DNA from: Luteibacter sp. OK325
Lineage (GTDB): Bacteria > Pseudomonadota > Gammaproteobacteria > Xanthomonadales > Rhodanobacteraceae
NCBI RefSeq assembly: GCF_003050935.1
Contig: NZ_QAOX01000002.1
Span: 1 to 64,000, forward strand
DNA: 64,000 nucleotides
Reading direction: 5' to 3'
Below the pieces are notes generated by a model. It made no database searches. It saw only the letters and a program-made list of their open reading frames with translations, and was not told where the DNA came from. This document shows, one piece after another, positions 1 through 7,947 of this stretch. Numbering within the stretch: position 1 is the stretch's first letter; every line of letters begins with the position of its first letter. The translations under genes were made by a program, and so were the position numbers.

Positions 1-75
1 TGGGCCTGCATCCGCAACGACGAGAGCTTCGATACCTCGAAGCTCTTTAGCCCCGAACATCTCAAGAACGCTTGA
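1..75 (+). CDS. 3' end of an unidentified gene
   Basis: Frame 1 is open from the window edge to TGA at 73-75 and encodes the last 24 residues, ending in ...SPEHLKNA. Nothing in this short tail identifies the family. It faces the DUF218 gene at 110-853 tail to tail, with only about 34 bases between the two stop codons. The frame is open only over a short stretch, so the call rests mainly on its position and ordinary amino-acid content. Confidence 0.4.
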   Translation, partial: WACIRNDESFDTSKLFSPEHLKNA

Positions 76-109
76 CCGCCAAGAGAGCATCTACAAGGGG
101 CAGTCTTGG

Positions 110-853
110 TTACATCCAGCCGCGGCGGTGGTAGATCCACAGGGCCAGGTACTCGCGCAGACAGCGGGCGGTGAGGGTCAGGGCGTCGCGGCGGGGGAGC
201 CACGCGGGTGCGTCGACCAGCCGCGCATGCCCGTCATCCGCGGGGACCGGCGTCACGACGATGCCTTCGTGCCGGAAGCATCCGGCTGCCCGGCGCATGT
301 GGATGGCCGAGGTGACAAGCAGCACGTCGGACAGGCCGTCCGCCTTGAGGATGGCGGCCGAATTGCGCGCGTTTTCGTGCGTGTTCATGCTGCGGCTTTC
401 CACACGCAGGTGGTCGTCGGGGACTCCCGACAGGACAAAGCCGCGCGCGAGGTCGTCGGCCTGGTCGCTACCGGACACCAGCAGCAGGGGAGCGAAGCCG
501 TCACGCCATAAGGTCAGCCCGCGGCCGGCGCGTGTCGTCGTGCGCGACCAGTCGGACACCGGCAACTTGCCGCCACCCAACACGACGATCGCGTCGGCAT
601 GTGGGGTGGATAAGCCGGCGACGGTCGCCAGTCCGTTGCGCAGGCGCAGTGCCAGCGCGGGGGTCGAAGCGACCCAGATCCAGGCCAGGGCGAGCGCGGC
701 CACGAGCACCGCCGTGCGAGGGCGCCGCCAGAGCACCAGTGCCGTCGAGAGCAGGGCCAGAAGCAGTCCCTGGACGGCGGGATGGGTCAGTCGTCCAACC
801 ATGTCCGCTGCTTCCGGCAAGCCGTCCTCCTCGTTTCGCTGGCGCTGAAGCAT
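110..853 (-). CDS. DUF218 (YdcF/SanA/ElyC-type) membrane protein
   Basis: About 247 residues. Two N-terminal hydrophobic segments precede a cytosol- or periplasm-facing DUF218 domain. Family hallmarks are ADAIVVLGGGK, then an acidic and Asn-rich motif (SMNTHENARNSA), then LLVTSAIHMRRA with the conserved His. Relatives (ElyC, SanA, YdcF) are linked to cell-envelope or peptidoglycan precursor homeostasis, but the reaction is mostly undefined. The start is uncertain: ATG at 853 is used here. ATG at 802 has a better GGAAG about 8 bases upstream and would start just before the first membrane segment; a TTG at 886 also opens the frame. It is divergent from the EPS operon that begins at 974, so the roughly 120 bases between them probably hold both promoters. 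No link to EPS is proven beyond that position. Confidence 0.8.
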   Translation of the reverse strand: MLQRQRNEEDGLPEAADMVGRLTHPAVQGLLLALLSTALVLWRRPRTAVLVAALALAWIWVASTPALALRLRNGLATVAGLSTPHADAIVVLGGGKLPVSDWSRTTTRAGRGLTLWRDGFAPLLLVSGSDQADDLARGFVLSGVPDDHLRVESRSMNTHENARNSAAILKADGLSDVLLVTSAIHMRRAAGCFRHEGIVVTPVPADDGHARLVDAPAWLPRRDALTLTARCLREYLALWIYHRRGWM

Positions 854-973
854 GGCGCACTTCGCAACTTTAGGCGCGTCGGTCAAATGGCATAGGCGGG
901 CTGTTGGAATGGACGTGGACCCCTATCGACACGACGATACCGACCGAGCGAAGTCACAGGGGTAGGTGTCACC

Positions 974-1597
974 ATGAAGCGTTGGAATCGCGTCGCCACA
1001 CTGTTCGCCACCGTCTTGTTGACGGCATGCGCGACAGGCGGAATTACCTCGGCGCCACCGAAGATGGATGCCGCCAACCCGGCGGTCGAGTCGTATCTGA
1101 TCGGTGTCGACGACCAGTTGCAGGTCACGGTCTGGCATAACCCGGACCTCAGTGTCAGCGTACCGGTAAGACCGGACGGCAAGGTCACCGTACCGCTGGT
1201 GGGCGATGTCGCCGCCGGTGGACGCACCACCGACCAGGTGGGTGCCGAGATCCAGCAGAAGCTGGCCCAGTACATACGCGATCCCCAGGTTGCCGTGATC
1301 CTCACGGCGCTACGCAGTCACGAGTACCTCTCGCGCGTCCGTGTCACCGGCGCCGTGCGCAGTCCCATTTCCATTCCTTACCGGCAGGGCATGACGGTGC
1401 TCGACGCCGTACTCGCCGCAGGCGGCACGACCGAATTCGCCGCGCCCGACCGCACCGAGCTCTATCGGCGCAGCGAGGGTGGCGCCACCCAGGCCTACGC
1501 CGTGCAACTGCAGAAAATCCTGCAGCAGGGCGACCTGAGCAACAACTACCCGGTACAGCCCGGCGATGTGATTACGGTGCCGCAGCGCTCTTTCTGA
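974..1597 (+). CDS. polysaccharide export lipoprotein, Wza/GumB family
   Basis: 207 residues and the first gene of the EPS operon. A lipoprotein signal ends in lipobox LLTAC (Cys19), so the mature protein should be lipid-anchored in the outer membrane. Residues about 40-110 match the Poly_export domain (YLIGVDDQLQVTVWHNPDL, GKVTVPLVGDV, DPQVAVIL). Residues about 118-200 form one SLBB-type domain (VTGAVRSPISIPYRQGMTVLDAVLAAGG, in short pieces). The length suits the short exporters of exosortase-A-associated loci rather than the long E. coli Wza. The ribosome-binding site is a GGGGTAGG run about 7 bases before the ATG. The expected role is the outer-membrane channel for polymer secretion, working with the Wzz-like protein encoded next. 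Confidence 0.9.
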   Translation: MKRWNRVATLFATVLLTACATGGITSAPPKMDAANPAVESYLIGVDDQLQVTVWHNPDLSVSVPVRPDGKVTVPLVGDVAAGGRTTDQVGAEIQQKLAQYIRDPQVAVILTALRSHEYLSRVRVTGAVRSPISIPYRQGMTVLDAVLAAGGTTEFAAPDRTELYRRSEGGATQAYAVQLQKILQQGDLSNNYPVQPGDVITVPQRSF

Positions 1598-1609
1598 CAG
1601 GGGTATGTG

Positions 1610-3142
1610 ATGAGCGGGGAACTTGTTCCTTTCACGGGCTTCCTGCCCGCACTGATCGGTGAAGCGCGCAGGCGGCGCATCGCGATGGGGGTGATCTTCG
1701 CGGTGATCGCGCTGCTCGCCCTCGGTGTCGGCCTGGTGTGGCCGAAGAAGTACGAGGCGTCGACCACGATCCTCGCCGAGGAAAGCAGCATCATCACGCC
1801 GCTGATGGAAGGCGCGGCTTCGGCCACGGGCAACAAGAACCGTGCCGGGATTGCCCGCGACGTGATCTTCAGCCGTCGCGTGCTCGACGAGGTACTGCGC
1901 AGCGGTGGCTGGCTCGCCAACAGCCCGTCGGCGCTGGAACGCGACAAGATCATCGACGGCATCAAGGGCCGTACCAAGATCATCAACAATCGCGAAAATC
2001 TCATCACCATCACGTACTTCGACTCGGATCCGAAACGGGCCTTCGAAGTCACCCGTGCGTTCGGCCAGCTGTTCATCAGTGAGAGCCTGGCATCCAAGCA
2101 GCGCGAAAGCCGTGAAGCGTACGAGTTCATCAACAGCCAGGTCGAGGCCTATCGCGGCAAGCTGACCGATGCCGAAGGCAAGCTCAAGTCGTATCGCGAC
2201 GCGAATGCCGATGCGCGCCCGGGCAACGACGTGGACACCAACTCGCGGATCAGCCAGTTGCGCACGCAGATCGAAAACAATCGCATGGACTACATGCAGA
2301 AGCAGTCGCAGGCCGCCTCGATCGCCTCGCAGATCAACGGCGAATCCGAGGTCAACGCGGTGCAGACGGTCGGCGGCATCTACACGACCCAGCTGGGCGA
2401 CCTGCAGGGCCAGCTCGACAAGCTGTTGCTCAACTACACCGAGGATTATCCGGACGTGATCCGTCTGCGCCATCAGATCGAGGATGTACGCCGGCAGGCC
2501 CAGACCGCCGACGCGCAGCGCGCAGCGGGCGGTCCGATGCCGATCGATCATTCGACAACGATGAACCCGGTCTACCAGCAGATGCGCGTGCAGCTCTCCG
2601 CCGTGCGTGGCGACGCCGCCGCCAGTGCGGCCCGGGTCAGCGCGAGCGAAGGCATGCTGCAGTCCGAACTCGAGCGGAGCAAGCGCATCGCCAGTTCCGA
2701 GAACGTCATCGCCGAGCTCACCCGCGACTACAACGTGAACCGCGACGTTTACCAGGACCTCCTGAAACGCCGCGAGAACGCGCGCGTGTCGATGAACCTC
2801 GATGCCGAGCAGCGCGGCCTGACTTTCCTCGTGCAGAACCCGGCCGTGATGCCGCTGGTGCCCTCGGGCCTGCGTTTCATGCACTTCGGCCTGGCCGGTC
2901 TCGCGTTGTCCCTGGCAATTCCCTTCAGCCTCCTGTTCGCGGTGGCACGCTTCGATCCACGCGTTCGCTCCGTCGGCCAGCTGGAACGCGCCACGGGCTT
3001 CCCGGTGCTCGCTTCCATTCCGTTCTACCCCACGCCGCGTGACCGCCGGCGCGATCACCTGCACAACATGATGCTCGGCCTGATCGTCGCTGGCGTAGGC
3101 GCGGTGTATCTGCTGCTGTTCTGGATGAGGATGAAGGGTTGA
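1610..3142 (+). CDS. Wzz-type chain-length determinant, exosortase-A-associated type
   Basis: 510 residues. A cytoplasmic N-terminal piece is followed by TM1 at about 24-44, a long periplasmic region with coiled-coil-prone Gln/Arg/Ala-rich helices at about 150-400, a second TM at about 425-445 and a further C-terminal TM at about 485-505. Wzz proteins are inner-membrane co-polymerases that set polymer length. The third, C-terminal membrane helix and the overall length resemble the PEP-CTERM/exosortase-associated chain-length subfamily. A GTG at 1607 directly precedes the chosen ATG at 1610. The upstream AGGGG fits either start, and ATG is preferred. The stop lies 2 bases before the next gene's ATG, so translation is probably coupled. 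Confidence 0.88.
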   Translation: MSGELVPFTGFLPALIGEARRRRIAMGVIFAVIALLALGVGLVWPKKYEASTTILAEESSIITPLMEGAASATGNKNRAGIARDVIFSRRVLDEVLRSGGWLANSPSALERDKIIDGIKGRTKIINNRENLITITYFDSDPKRAFEVTRAFGQLFISESLASKQRESREAYEFINSQVEAYRGKLTDAEGKLKSYRDANADARPGNDVDTNSRISQLRTQIENNRMDYMQKQSQAASIASQINGESEVNAVQTVGGIYTTQLGDLQGQLDKLLLNYTEDYPDVIRLRHQIEDVRRQAQTADAQRAAGGPMPIDHSTTMNPVYQQMRVQLSAVRGDAAASAARVSASEGMLQSELERSKRIASSENVIAELTRDYNVNRDVYQDLLKRRENARVSMNLDAEQRGLTFLVQNPAVMPLVPSGLRFMHFGLAGLALSLAIPFSLLFAVARFDPRVRSVGQLERATGFPVLASIPFYPTPRDRRRDHLHNMMLGLIVAGVGAVYLLLFWMRMKG

Positions 3143-3144
3143 CC

Positions 3145-3903
3145 ATGAGCAAACTGGCCGCGGATAACATTGATTTCGACGACGCCCATCACGGCGACAG
3201 CCACGCGACGCCGAGCCACTCGATCGCGCGGATGCGCGAAGAAGCCGGCGCGCTGGCGCCCATCGATTGCGAGCGCAAGCGCCTTATCCATCGCGAAGAG
3301 TCGGTGCGCCAGCAATCGGACGCTTTTCGCGGCATCCGGACGCGGCTGCTCGAGATGGCCGGCGAAAGCAATTTCATCACCCTGGTCGTGGCCGTCAGCC
3401 CACGTTCGGGCGGCAGCTTCGTTACCCGCAACCTGGCGGCGGCCTTCGCCTTCGACGAGGCCAAGACCAGCCTGCTGGTCGACTGCAACCTGCGCTACCC
3501 GAACCAGCACAAAGCGCTCGGCATCGAACCGCAGACCGGCGGCCTGATCGATTTCCTCGAACATCCCTCGCGCGGTATCGCCTCGATCATGTACCACACG
3601 GGGGTGCCGCGCCTGCGCCTCATCCCGGCGGGCAAGTCGCGCGAAAACAGCGGCGAATACTTCTCCTCGTTTCGCATGCGCGCGGTGCTCGACTCGCTGC
3701 GCTGCCGCTATCCGGATCGCTATCTCTTTCTCGACGGACCGCCGGTAAAGGGCTCGCCGGACGCGCGCATCCTCGCGGACCTGGCCGACTTCGTCGTCAT
3801 CGTGGCCGGCTACGGGCGTGACACGCCGGCGTCGATCAACCAGGCCGTCGCCAATTTCGATCCCGCCAAGCTCGCGGGCGTGGTTTTCAATCAGTCGCCG
3901 TAA
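3145..3903 (+). CDS. tyrosine-kinase-like ParA/BY-kinase-fold protein with degraded P-loop
   Basis: 252 residues, with the layout of the XrtA-associated autokinase/CpsD family: an N-terminal DAFRGIRTRL helix, a P-loop position, LLVDCNLRYP (Walker A' position, normally LLVDADLRRP) and FLDGPPV (Walker B position). The Walker A site reads SPRSGGSFVTRN and lacks the invariant Lys before Ser/Thr. There is also no Tyr cluster at the C-terminus, which ends ...GVVFNQSP. Seen in sequence: these residues are missing. Inference: a non-catalytic regulator of the Wzz-like protein rather than an active kinase. The ATG at 3145 has AAGGG about 7 bases upstream; an upstream in-frame TTG at 3139 is less likely. 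Confidence 0.8.
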   Translation: MSKLAADNIDFDDAHHGDSHATPSHSIARMREEAGALAPIDCERKRLIHREESVRQQSDAFRGIRTRLLEMAGESNFITLVVAVSPRSGGSFVTRNLAAAFAFDEAKTSLLVDCNLRYPNQHKALGIEPQTGGLIDFLEHPSRGIASIMYHTGVPRLRLIPAGKSRENSGEYFSSFRMRAVLDSLRCRYPDRYLFLDGPPVKGSPDARILADLADFVVIVAGYGRDTPASINQAVANFDPAKLAGVVFNQSP

Positions 3904-3966
3904 GGACGACTCCCGCGTGGAACAACCGGCAGGCGTTCCGCGCATACAGGGGTTTAGGGAGGGAAC

Positions 3967-5331
3967 ATGCCGGCATCGACAAGGCTCGCCCGTGCCATCG
4001 TGATCGGGCTCGCGTCGGCACCCACCATGGCGTTTGCGGGTACCTTCGACTACACGCTTTATGCAGGGCTCGAACACAGCAACAACATCGCGTTGTCGTC
4101 CGACCAGCCGATCAGCGAGAACATCTTTACGCCCGGCGCCACCTTCCAGTTCACCCAGCTCGGTTCCACCTTTCAGGCCAATGTCGCCGGCACCTTCGAA
4201 TACCGCAGGTACCTGGAAAACCATTTCGACCCGCAGACGCAGACCCAGCTTGCCGCACAGGCCAACTGGACCGCGATACCGGAGCGCCTGGATTTTTCCC
4301 TGGAAGACTATGCCGGTGTGCAGCCGGTCGACCAGCTCTCGGCCGATTCGCCTGACAACCAGCAGCAGACCAATGTGATCGTGGTCGGGCCGACGTTGCG
4401 CATGCGTTTCGGCGATGCGGCGCGCGGTCAGGTCGAGCTGCGCTACATCGACAGCTACGCGTCCAAGGTCGACGAGTTCGACTCGTCCCGCGGCCTTGCC
4501 GCGTTCCGTGTGTTCCGTGATCTCAACCCCACCGATACACTTTCGGGCAACGTCGAGTTCCAGCGGGTCAATTTCGACAAGCAGCCGTCGAGTGCGAACT
4601 ACGACCGCAAGGAAGCGTACCTGCGCTACACGAGCAACCTGGCGCATTTCGACGCGGACATCCTGCTCGGTGGCACGCGGCTCAATTTCGACGAAGGCCG
4701 CAATGCGACCTCGCCGCTGGCGCGTATCCAGATCGGGTGGCAGCCGACGACGCAGAACTCGCTGAGCGTTGCCGGCACGTACCAGTACGCGGATGCGGCG
4801 CAGGACATCATCACCACGCCGGGACTGCTCGCGGCGAACGGCGCCACTGCCGACCGCGCCGAAGCGCTCGATCCCTTCGCCAATACGGGCGGCCTCGGTC
4901 GCGGTACCTCGACCGGCATCGGTGTCGGCAGCGCCGTGATCGGATCGGATGTCTACAAGGAAAAGCGCTTCGAAGCCAGTTGGGTGTGGCAACAGCCACG
5001 CCTGAGCGTCACGGTGTCACCGTCGTACAGCCAGCTTCGCTACCTCACCGACGACACGTTCGACCAGACCGCCAAGGGCGTGAGCGCCGGGGTGGGTTAC
5101 CGCCTCAAGCCTACGCTGACGTTAACCGGCTTTGGTACCTACGAGCGCACCAAGTACGACTCCTTCGACCGCAAGGACAGCACCGTACGGCTGGGCCTCG
5201 ACCTGGGCCAGCAGTGGAACCGCCACTGGAGCTGGCACGCCTCGGTGGCGCGCGAGCGCCGGACCAGCGACGCGGTCGGCCAGAGCTACCGCGAAACCGA
5301 GTTTTTCGTCGGCGTGGTCTACCGGAGATGA
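3967..5331 (+). CDS. outer-membrane beta-barrel protein of EPS locus
   Basis: 454 residues. A signal peptide (cleavage probably after AMAFA, near residue 24) is followed by alternating amphipathic strands to the end (VGPTLRMRFGD, VELRYIDSYAS, FEASWVWQQPRLSVTVSP, FFVGVVYRR). The C-terminus shows the terminal-strand pattern of outer-membrane proteins. Sequence style and position match the uncharacterised barrel protein that accompanies Wzz and kinase genes in PEP-CTERM/exosortase and EpsL-type loci. The likely role is an outer-membrane component of polymer export. A strong GGGAGG precedes the ATG. Its stop overlaps the next start region (ATGA at 5328-5331). Confidence 0.82.
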   Translation: MPASTRLARAIVIGLASAPTMAFAGTFDYTLYAGLEHSNNIALSSDQPISENIFTPGATFQFTQLGSTFQANVAGTFEYRRYLENHFDPQTQTQLAAQANWTAIPERLDFSLEDYAGVQPVDQLSADSPDNQQQTNVIVVGPTLRMRFGDAARGQVELRYIDSYASKVDEFDSSRGLAAFRVFRDLNPTDTLSGNVEFQRVNFDKQPSSANYDRKEAYLRYTSNLAHFDADILLGGTRLNFDEGRNATSPLARIQIGWQPTTQNSLSVAGTYQYADAAQDIITTPGLLAANGATADRAEALDPFANTGGLGRGTSTGIGVGSAVIGSDVYKEKRFEASWVWQQPRLSVTVSPSYSQLRYLTDDTFDQTAKGVSAGVGYRLKPTLTLTGFGTYERTKYDSFDRKDSTVRLGLDLGQQWNRHWSWHASVARERRTSDAVGQSYRETEFFVGVVYRR

Positions 5332-5333
5332 CG

Positions 5334-6110
5334 ATGCGCCTGGATGCTGAAATGCCGTTCTTCTTTGGCCCCGATGCCGGCTTGTTTGGCATGTATCACG
5401 CGCCATCCGTGCCGGCGCGCCGCGCCATGCTGATGTGCCCTCCCCTCGGACAGGACCTCATCCGCTGCCATCGGGTCTACCGCCAGCTGGCGCAATCGCT
5501 GGCCGAAGAAGGTATGGCCGTCCTGCGCTTCGATTACTACGGTACGGGCGATTCCGCAGGCGACAGCGCGGAAGTGGACTGGGACCGCTGCGTGAGCGAT
5601 GCCGTCACGGCGGCAACCGAACTTCGCCAGCGTGCGGGTATCGATCGGGTCATCGCCTTTGGCGCACGGCTGGGCGGCAGTGTCGCGTTGACCGCCGCGG
5701 AGCGTGCACGCTTCATGGAAGTGATTGCCTGGGACCCGGTACTCGAGGGCGACCGCTACGTGGCCGGACTCGATGCCATGCAGGCAGCGCTGCGCGAGGA
5801 CGCCGGCCGGTTCAACCGGCCACGCAGCCACAGCGACGTGGCCGACCAGTGGCTGGGCTTCGATATCGGCCAGAACCTGCGTCACCAGCTTTCCGCCTTG
5901 CTCGTCGCACCGGCCAACGTGCCGACGCTGGTGCTCGACTCCATGCCGGCATCGCCCACCGCTCGCTGGGAGCGGATCGTTTCGCATCGCGGCAAGGTGG
6001 CCGCGATCACGCCACCGACCCCGTGGGACGACCTCGAGCGGCTGGAGACGGCGATCCTCTCGCACCCGCTCATCCAGGCGGTGGCGGGTCGTTTGAAGGA
6101 GGTCGCGTAA
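5334..6110 (+). CDS. alpha/beta hydrolase, exosortase-A-associated hydrolase 2 type
   Basis: 258 residues with an alpha/beta-hydrolase fold: MLMCPPLGQD near the N-terminus, then GMAVLRFDYYGTGDS, then the nucleophile-elbow region AFGARLGGSVAL. In canonical hydrolases the elbow is GxSxG; here the nucleophile position is Arg (GARLG), so ordinary Ser-dependent catalysis is not expected. The pairing with the next gene matches the two hydrolases regularly found beside exosortase A. Their substrate is unknown in the literature I recall. An ATG at 5328 overlaps the upstream stop; the ATG at 5334 has GGAG about 7 bases upstream and is preferred. Confidence 0.8.
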   Translation: MRLDAEMPFFFGPDAGLFGMYHAPSVPARRAMLMCPPLGQDLIRCHRVYRQLAQSLAEEGMAVLRFDYYGTGDSAGDSAEVDWDRCVSDAVTAATELRQRAGIDRVIAFGARLGGSVALTAAERARFMEVIAWDPVLEGDRYVAGLDAMQAALREDAGRFNRPRSHSDVADQWLGFDIGQNLRHQLSALLVAPANVPTLVLDSMPASPTARWERIVSHRGKVAAITPPTPWDDLERLETAILSHPLIQAVAGRLKEVA

Positions 6111-6946
6111 TGCGCGAGGAAGCTCATCGCTTCGGCCGGGCCCGGCATCTGGTCGGCATCAGCGGCCTGCCCGAAGGCCCGCGAGGTGAAACCGGGGTCA
6201 TCGTGCTCAATGCCGGTCTCGTTCACCGAATCGGGCCGTTTCGTCTGCACGTGGAGCTGACCCGTCAGCTCAATGCCGCAGGTTACCCGACCCTGCGTTT
6301 CGATCTGTCGACCGTGGGTGACAGCGCCGCGAGCGGTGGCCAGCAGACGCGCGCACAGCAGGTCTGTGCCGATCTCGACGACGCCATGAAATTGCTCGGC
6401 GAACGCGCCGGCTGCGAGCGCTTCGTGCTTTTTGGCCTGTGCTCCGGTGCGCAGAACGCGCATGTGGTTGCGGCGACCGATCCACGCGTCTCCGGCGCCA
6501 TCTTCCTCGACGGCTACGCGTTCCGCACCCTCGGCTACAAGCTTCGATACTACCTGCCACGACTGGCCGATCCCGCTCGCTGGGCACGTCGCCTGATGCG
6601 TCGCGCGGGTGGTGCACCGGCCACGCCCAAGACGACACCCCAGCCGGTCTTCGCCGTGGCGCCGGCACCGCGCGAGGAGGTCATCGCCGACTTCACCGGC
6701 ATGGTCGGGCGTGGCATGAAACTGTACCTGGTCTATTCCGGGGGGATCAGCAATTACTTCAACCACGCGCGACAGTTTCGCGAGTGCTTCGGCAAGGTGA
6801 TGAGCCACCCCGCCGTCACCACGCGTTACGCCGCCGAGACTGACCACACGTACATCCTCACCGGCGACCGTGCCCGACTGCTTGATGGCGTCGGTGGCTG
6901 GCTCTCGCGCAACTTCCCGCCGGCAAGCGCCGGGAGGCACCCATGA
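6110..6946 (+). CDS. alpha/beta hydrolase, exosortase-A-associated hydrolase 1 type
   Basis: 278 residues. VIVLNAGLVHRIGPFRLHVE leads the fold and LRFDLSTVGDS follows. The elbow is FGLCSGAQNA, so the predicted nucleophile is Cys (GLCSG), as in dienelactone-hydrolase-type enzymes. A late TDHTY supplies a plausible catalytic His. The start overlaps the previous stop (TAATG), with GGAGG upstream, and the end overlaps galE (ATGA). The protein is translationally coupled to its neighbours and likely acts on an EPS- or lipid-linked substrate. The exact reaction is not known. Confidence 0.82.
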   Translation: MREEAHRFGRARHLVGISGLPEGPRGETGVIVLNAGLVHRIGPFRLHVELTRQLNAAGYPTLRFDLSTVGDSAASGGQQTRAQQVCADLDDAMKLLGERAGCERFVLFGLCSGAQNAHVVAATDPRVSGAIFLDGYAFRTLGYKLRYYLPRLADPARWARRLMRRAGGAPATPKTTPQPVFAVAPAPREEVIADFTGMVGRGMKLYLVYSGGISNYFNHARQFRECFGKVMSHPAVTTRYAAETDHTYILTGDRARLLDGVGGWLSRNFPPASAGRHP

Positions 6947-7947
6947 ATACCGTCCTGGTCACCGGCGGCGCCGGTTATATCGGCAGCCACACGGTGCAGC
7001 AACTGATCGCACGCGGCGATCGCGTGGTGGTGATCGACAACCTCTCGACCGGTTTTCGCGAAGCCGTGGGTGGCGCGGCCTTCGTCGAAGGTAATGTCGG
7101 CGACTGTGAACTCGTGTCCAGGACCCTGGAGACGTACCAGGTGGACGCCGTACTGCATTTCGCCGCCCATACGGTGGTTCCGGAATCGATGAGCGATCCG
7201 CTCAAGTACTACGGCAACAACACCTGCAACACGCGCAACCTGCTTGCCTGCTGCGCGCAAGCGGGCGTGGACAAGTTCATCTTCTCCTCCACGGCGGCCG
7301 TCTACGGTACGACCGACGACGGCGTAGCCGACGAGAACACCCAGACACGCCCGATCAATCCGTATGGCACGTCCAAGCTCATGTCCGAGACGATGTTGCG
7401 CGACTGGTCGGCAACCGGTGCGGTGCGCCATGTCATCCTGCGTTACTTCAACGTGGCCGGTTGCGATCCGCTCGGCCGCATCGGACATTCGACGCCCGAG
7501 GCCACGCTGCTGATCAAGGTGGCTTGCGAGCACGCGGTCGGCAAGCGCCGCAGCGTGTCGATTTATGGCACGGATTACGACACGCCCGACGGCACCGGCG
7601 TGCGTGACTATATCCACGTCGAAGACCTTGCCGCTGCGCACTTGCGGGCGCTGGATCACCTGCGCGAGGGCGGTGCGTCGTTGACGCTCAACTGCGGCTA
7701 CGGTCACGGCTACAGCGTGCGCGAAGTCGTCGACGCCGTCGCGCGCGTCGGTGGCCATGCCCTCAACGTGATCGAGCTGCCACGCCGGCCCGGCGATATT
7801 CCCAAGCTCATCGCCTGCAGCGACCGGCTGCGGCAGGAACTGGGCTGGACGCCCCGTTACGACGATCTCGACTTCATCGTGCGCACCGCGCTGACCTGGG
7901 AGTACCACCTGGCCGGCGCGAACCTGCCCACCGCGTCGGTGGCATGA
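6943..7947 (+). CDS. galE: UDP-glucose 4-epimerase
   Basis: 334 residues, the standard GalE length. An N-terminal Rossmann motif, GGAGYIGSH, begins near residue 8; VVIDNLSTGF follows. FSSTAAVYG carries the catalytic Ser/Thr and NPYGTSK near residue 141 carries the catalytic Tyr/Lys. YFNVAGCDPLGRIGHS and the C-terminal VRDYIHVEDLAAAH are GalE signatures. It interconverts UDP-Glc and UDP-Gal in the cytoplasm and so feeds galactose to the polymer built by this operon. It overlaps its neighbours on both sides by ATGA, which places it firmly inside the EPS operon rather than in a Leloir cluster. Confidence 0.93.
   Translation: MNTVLVTGGAGYIGSHTVQQLIARGDRVVVIDNLSTGFREAVGGAAFVEGNVGDCELVSRTLETYQVDAVLHFAAHTVVPESMSDPLKYYGNNTCNTRNLLACCAQAGVDKFIFSSTAAVYGTTDDGVADENTQTRPINPYGTSKLMSETMLRDWSATGAVRHVILRYFNVAGCDPLGRIGHSTPEATLLIKVACEHAVGKRRSVSIYGTDYDTPDGTGVRDYIHVEDLAAAHLRALDHLREGGASLTLNCGYGHGYSVREVVDAVARVGGHALNVIELPRRPGDIPKLIACSDRLRQELGWTPRYDDLDFIVRTALTWEYHLAGANLPTASVA

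Noticed and set aside
1310-3064. 584-codon open frame antisense to the Wzz-like gene
   Set aside because: Shadow of GC-rich codon usage; composition is His/Arg/Glu-rich without a domain, and it lies wholly opposite a clearly coding gene.
3055-4992. 645-codon open frame antisense to the kinase-like and barrel genes
   Set aside because: Same reason; spans two genes and an intergenic gap with no ribosome-binding site.
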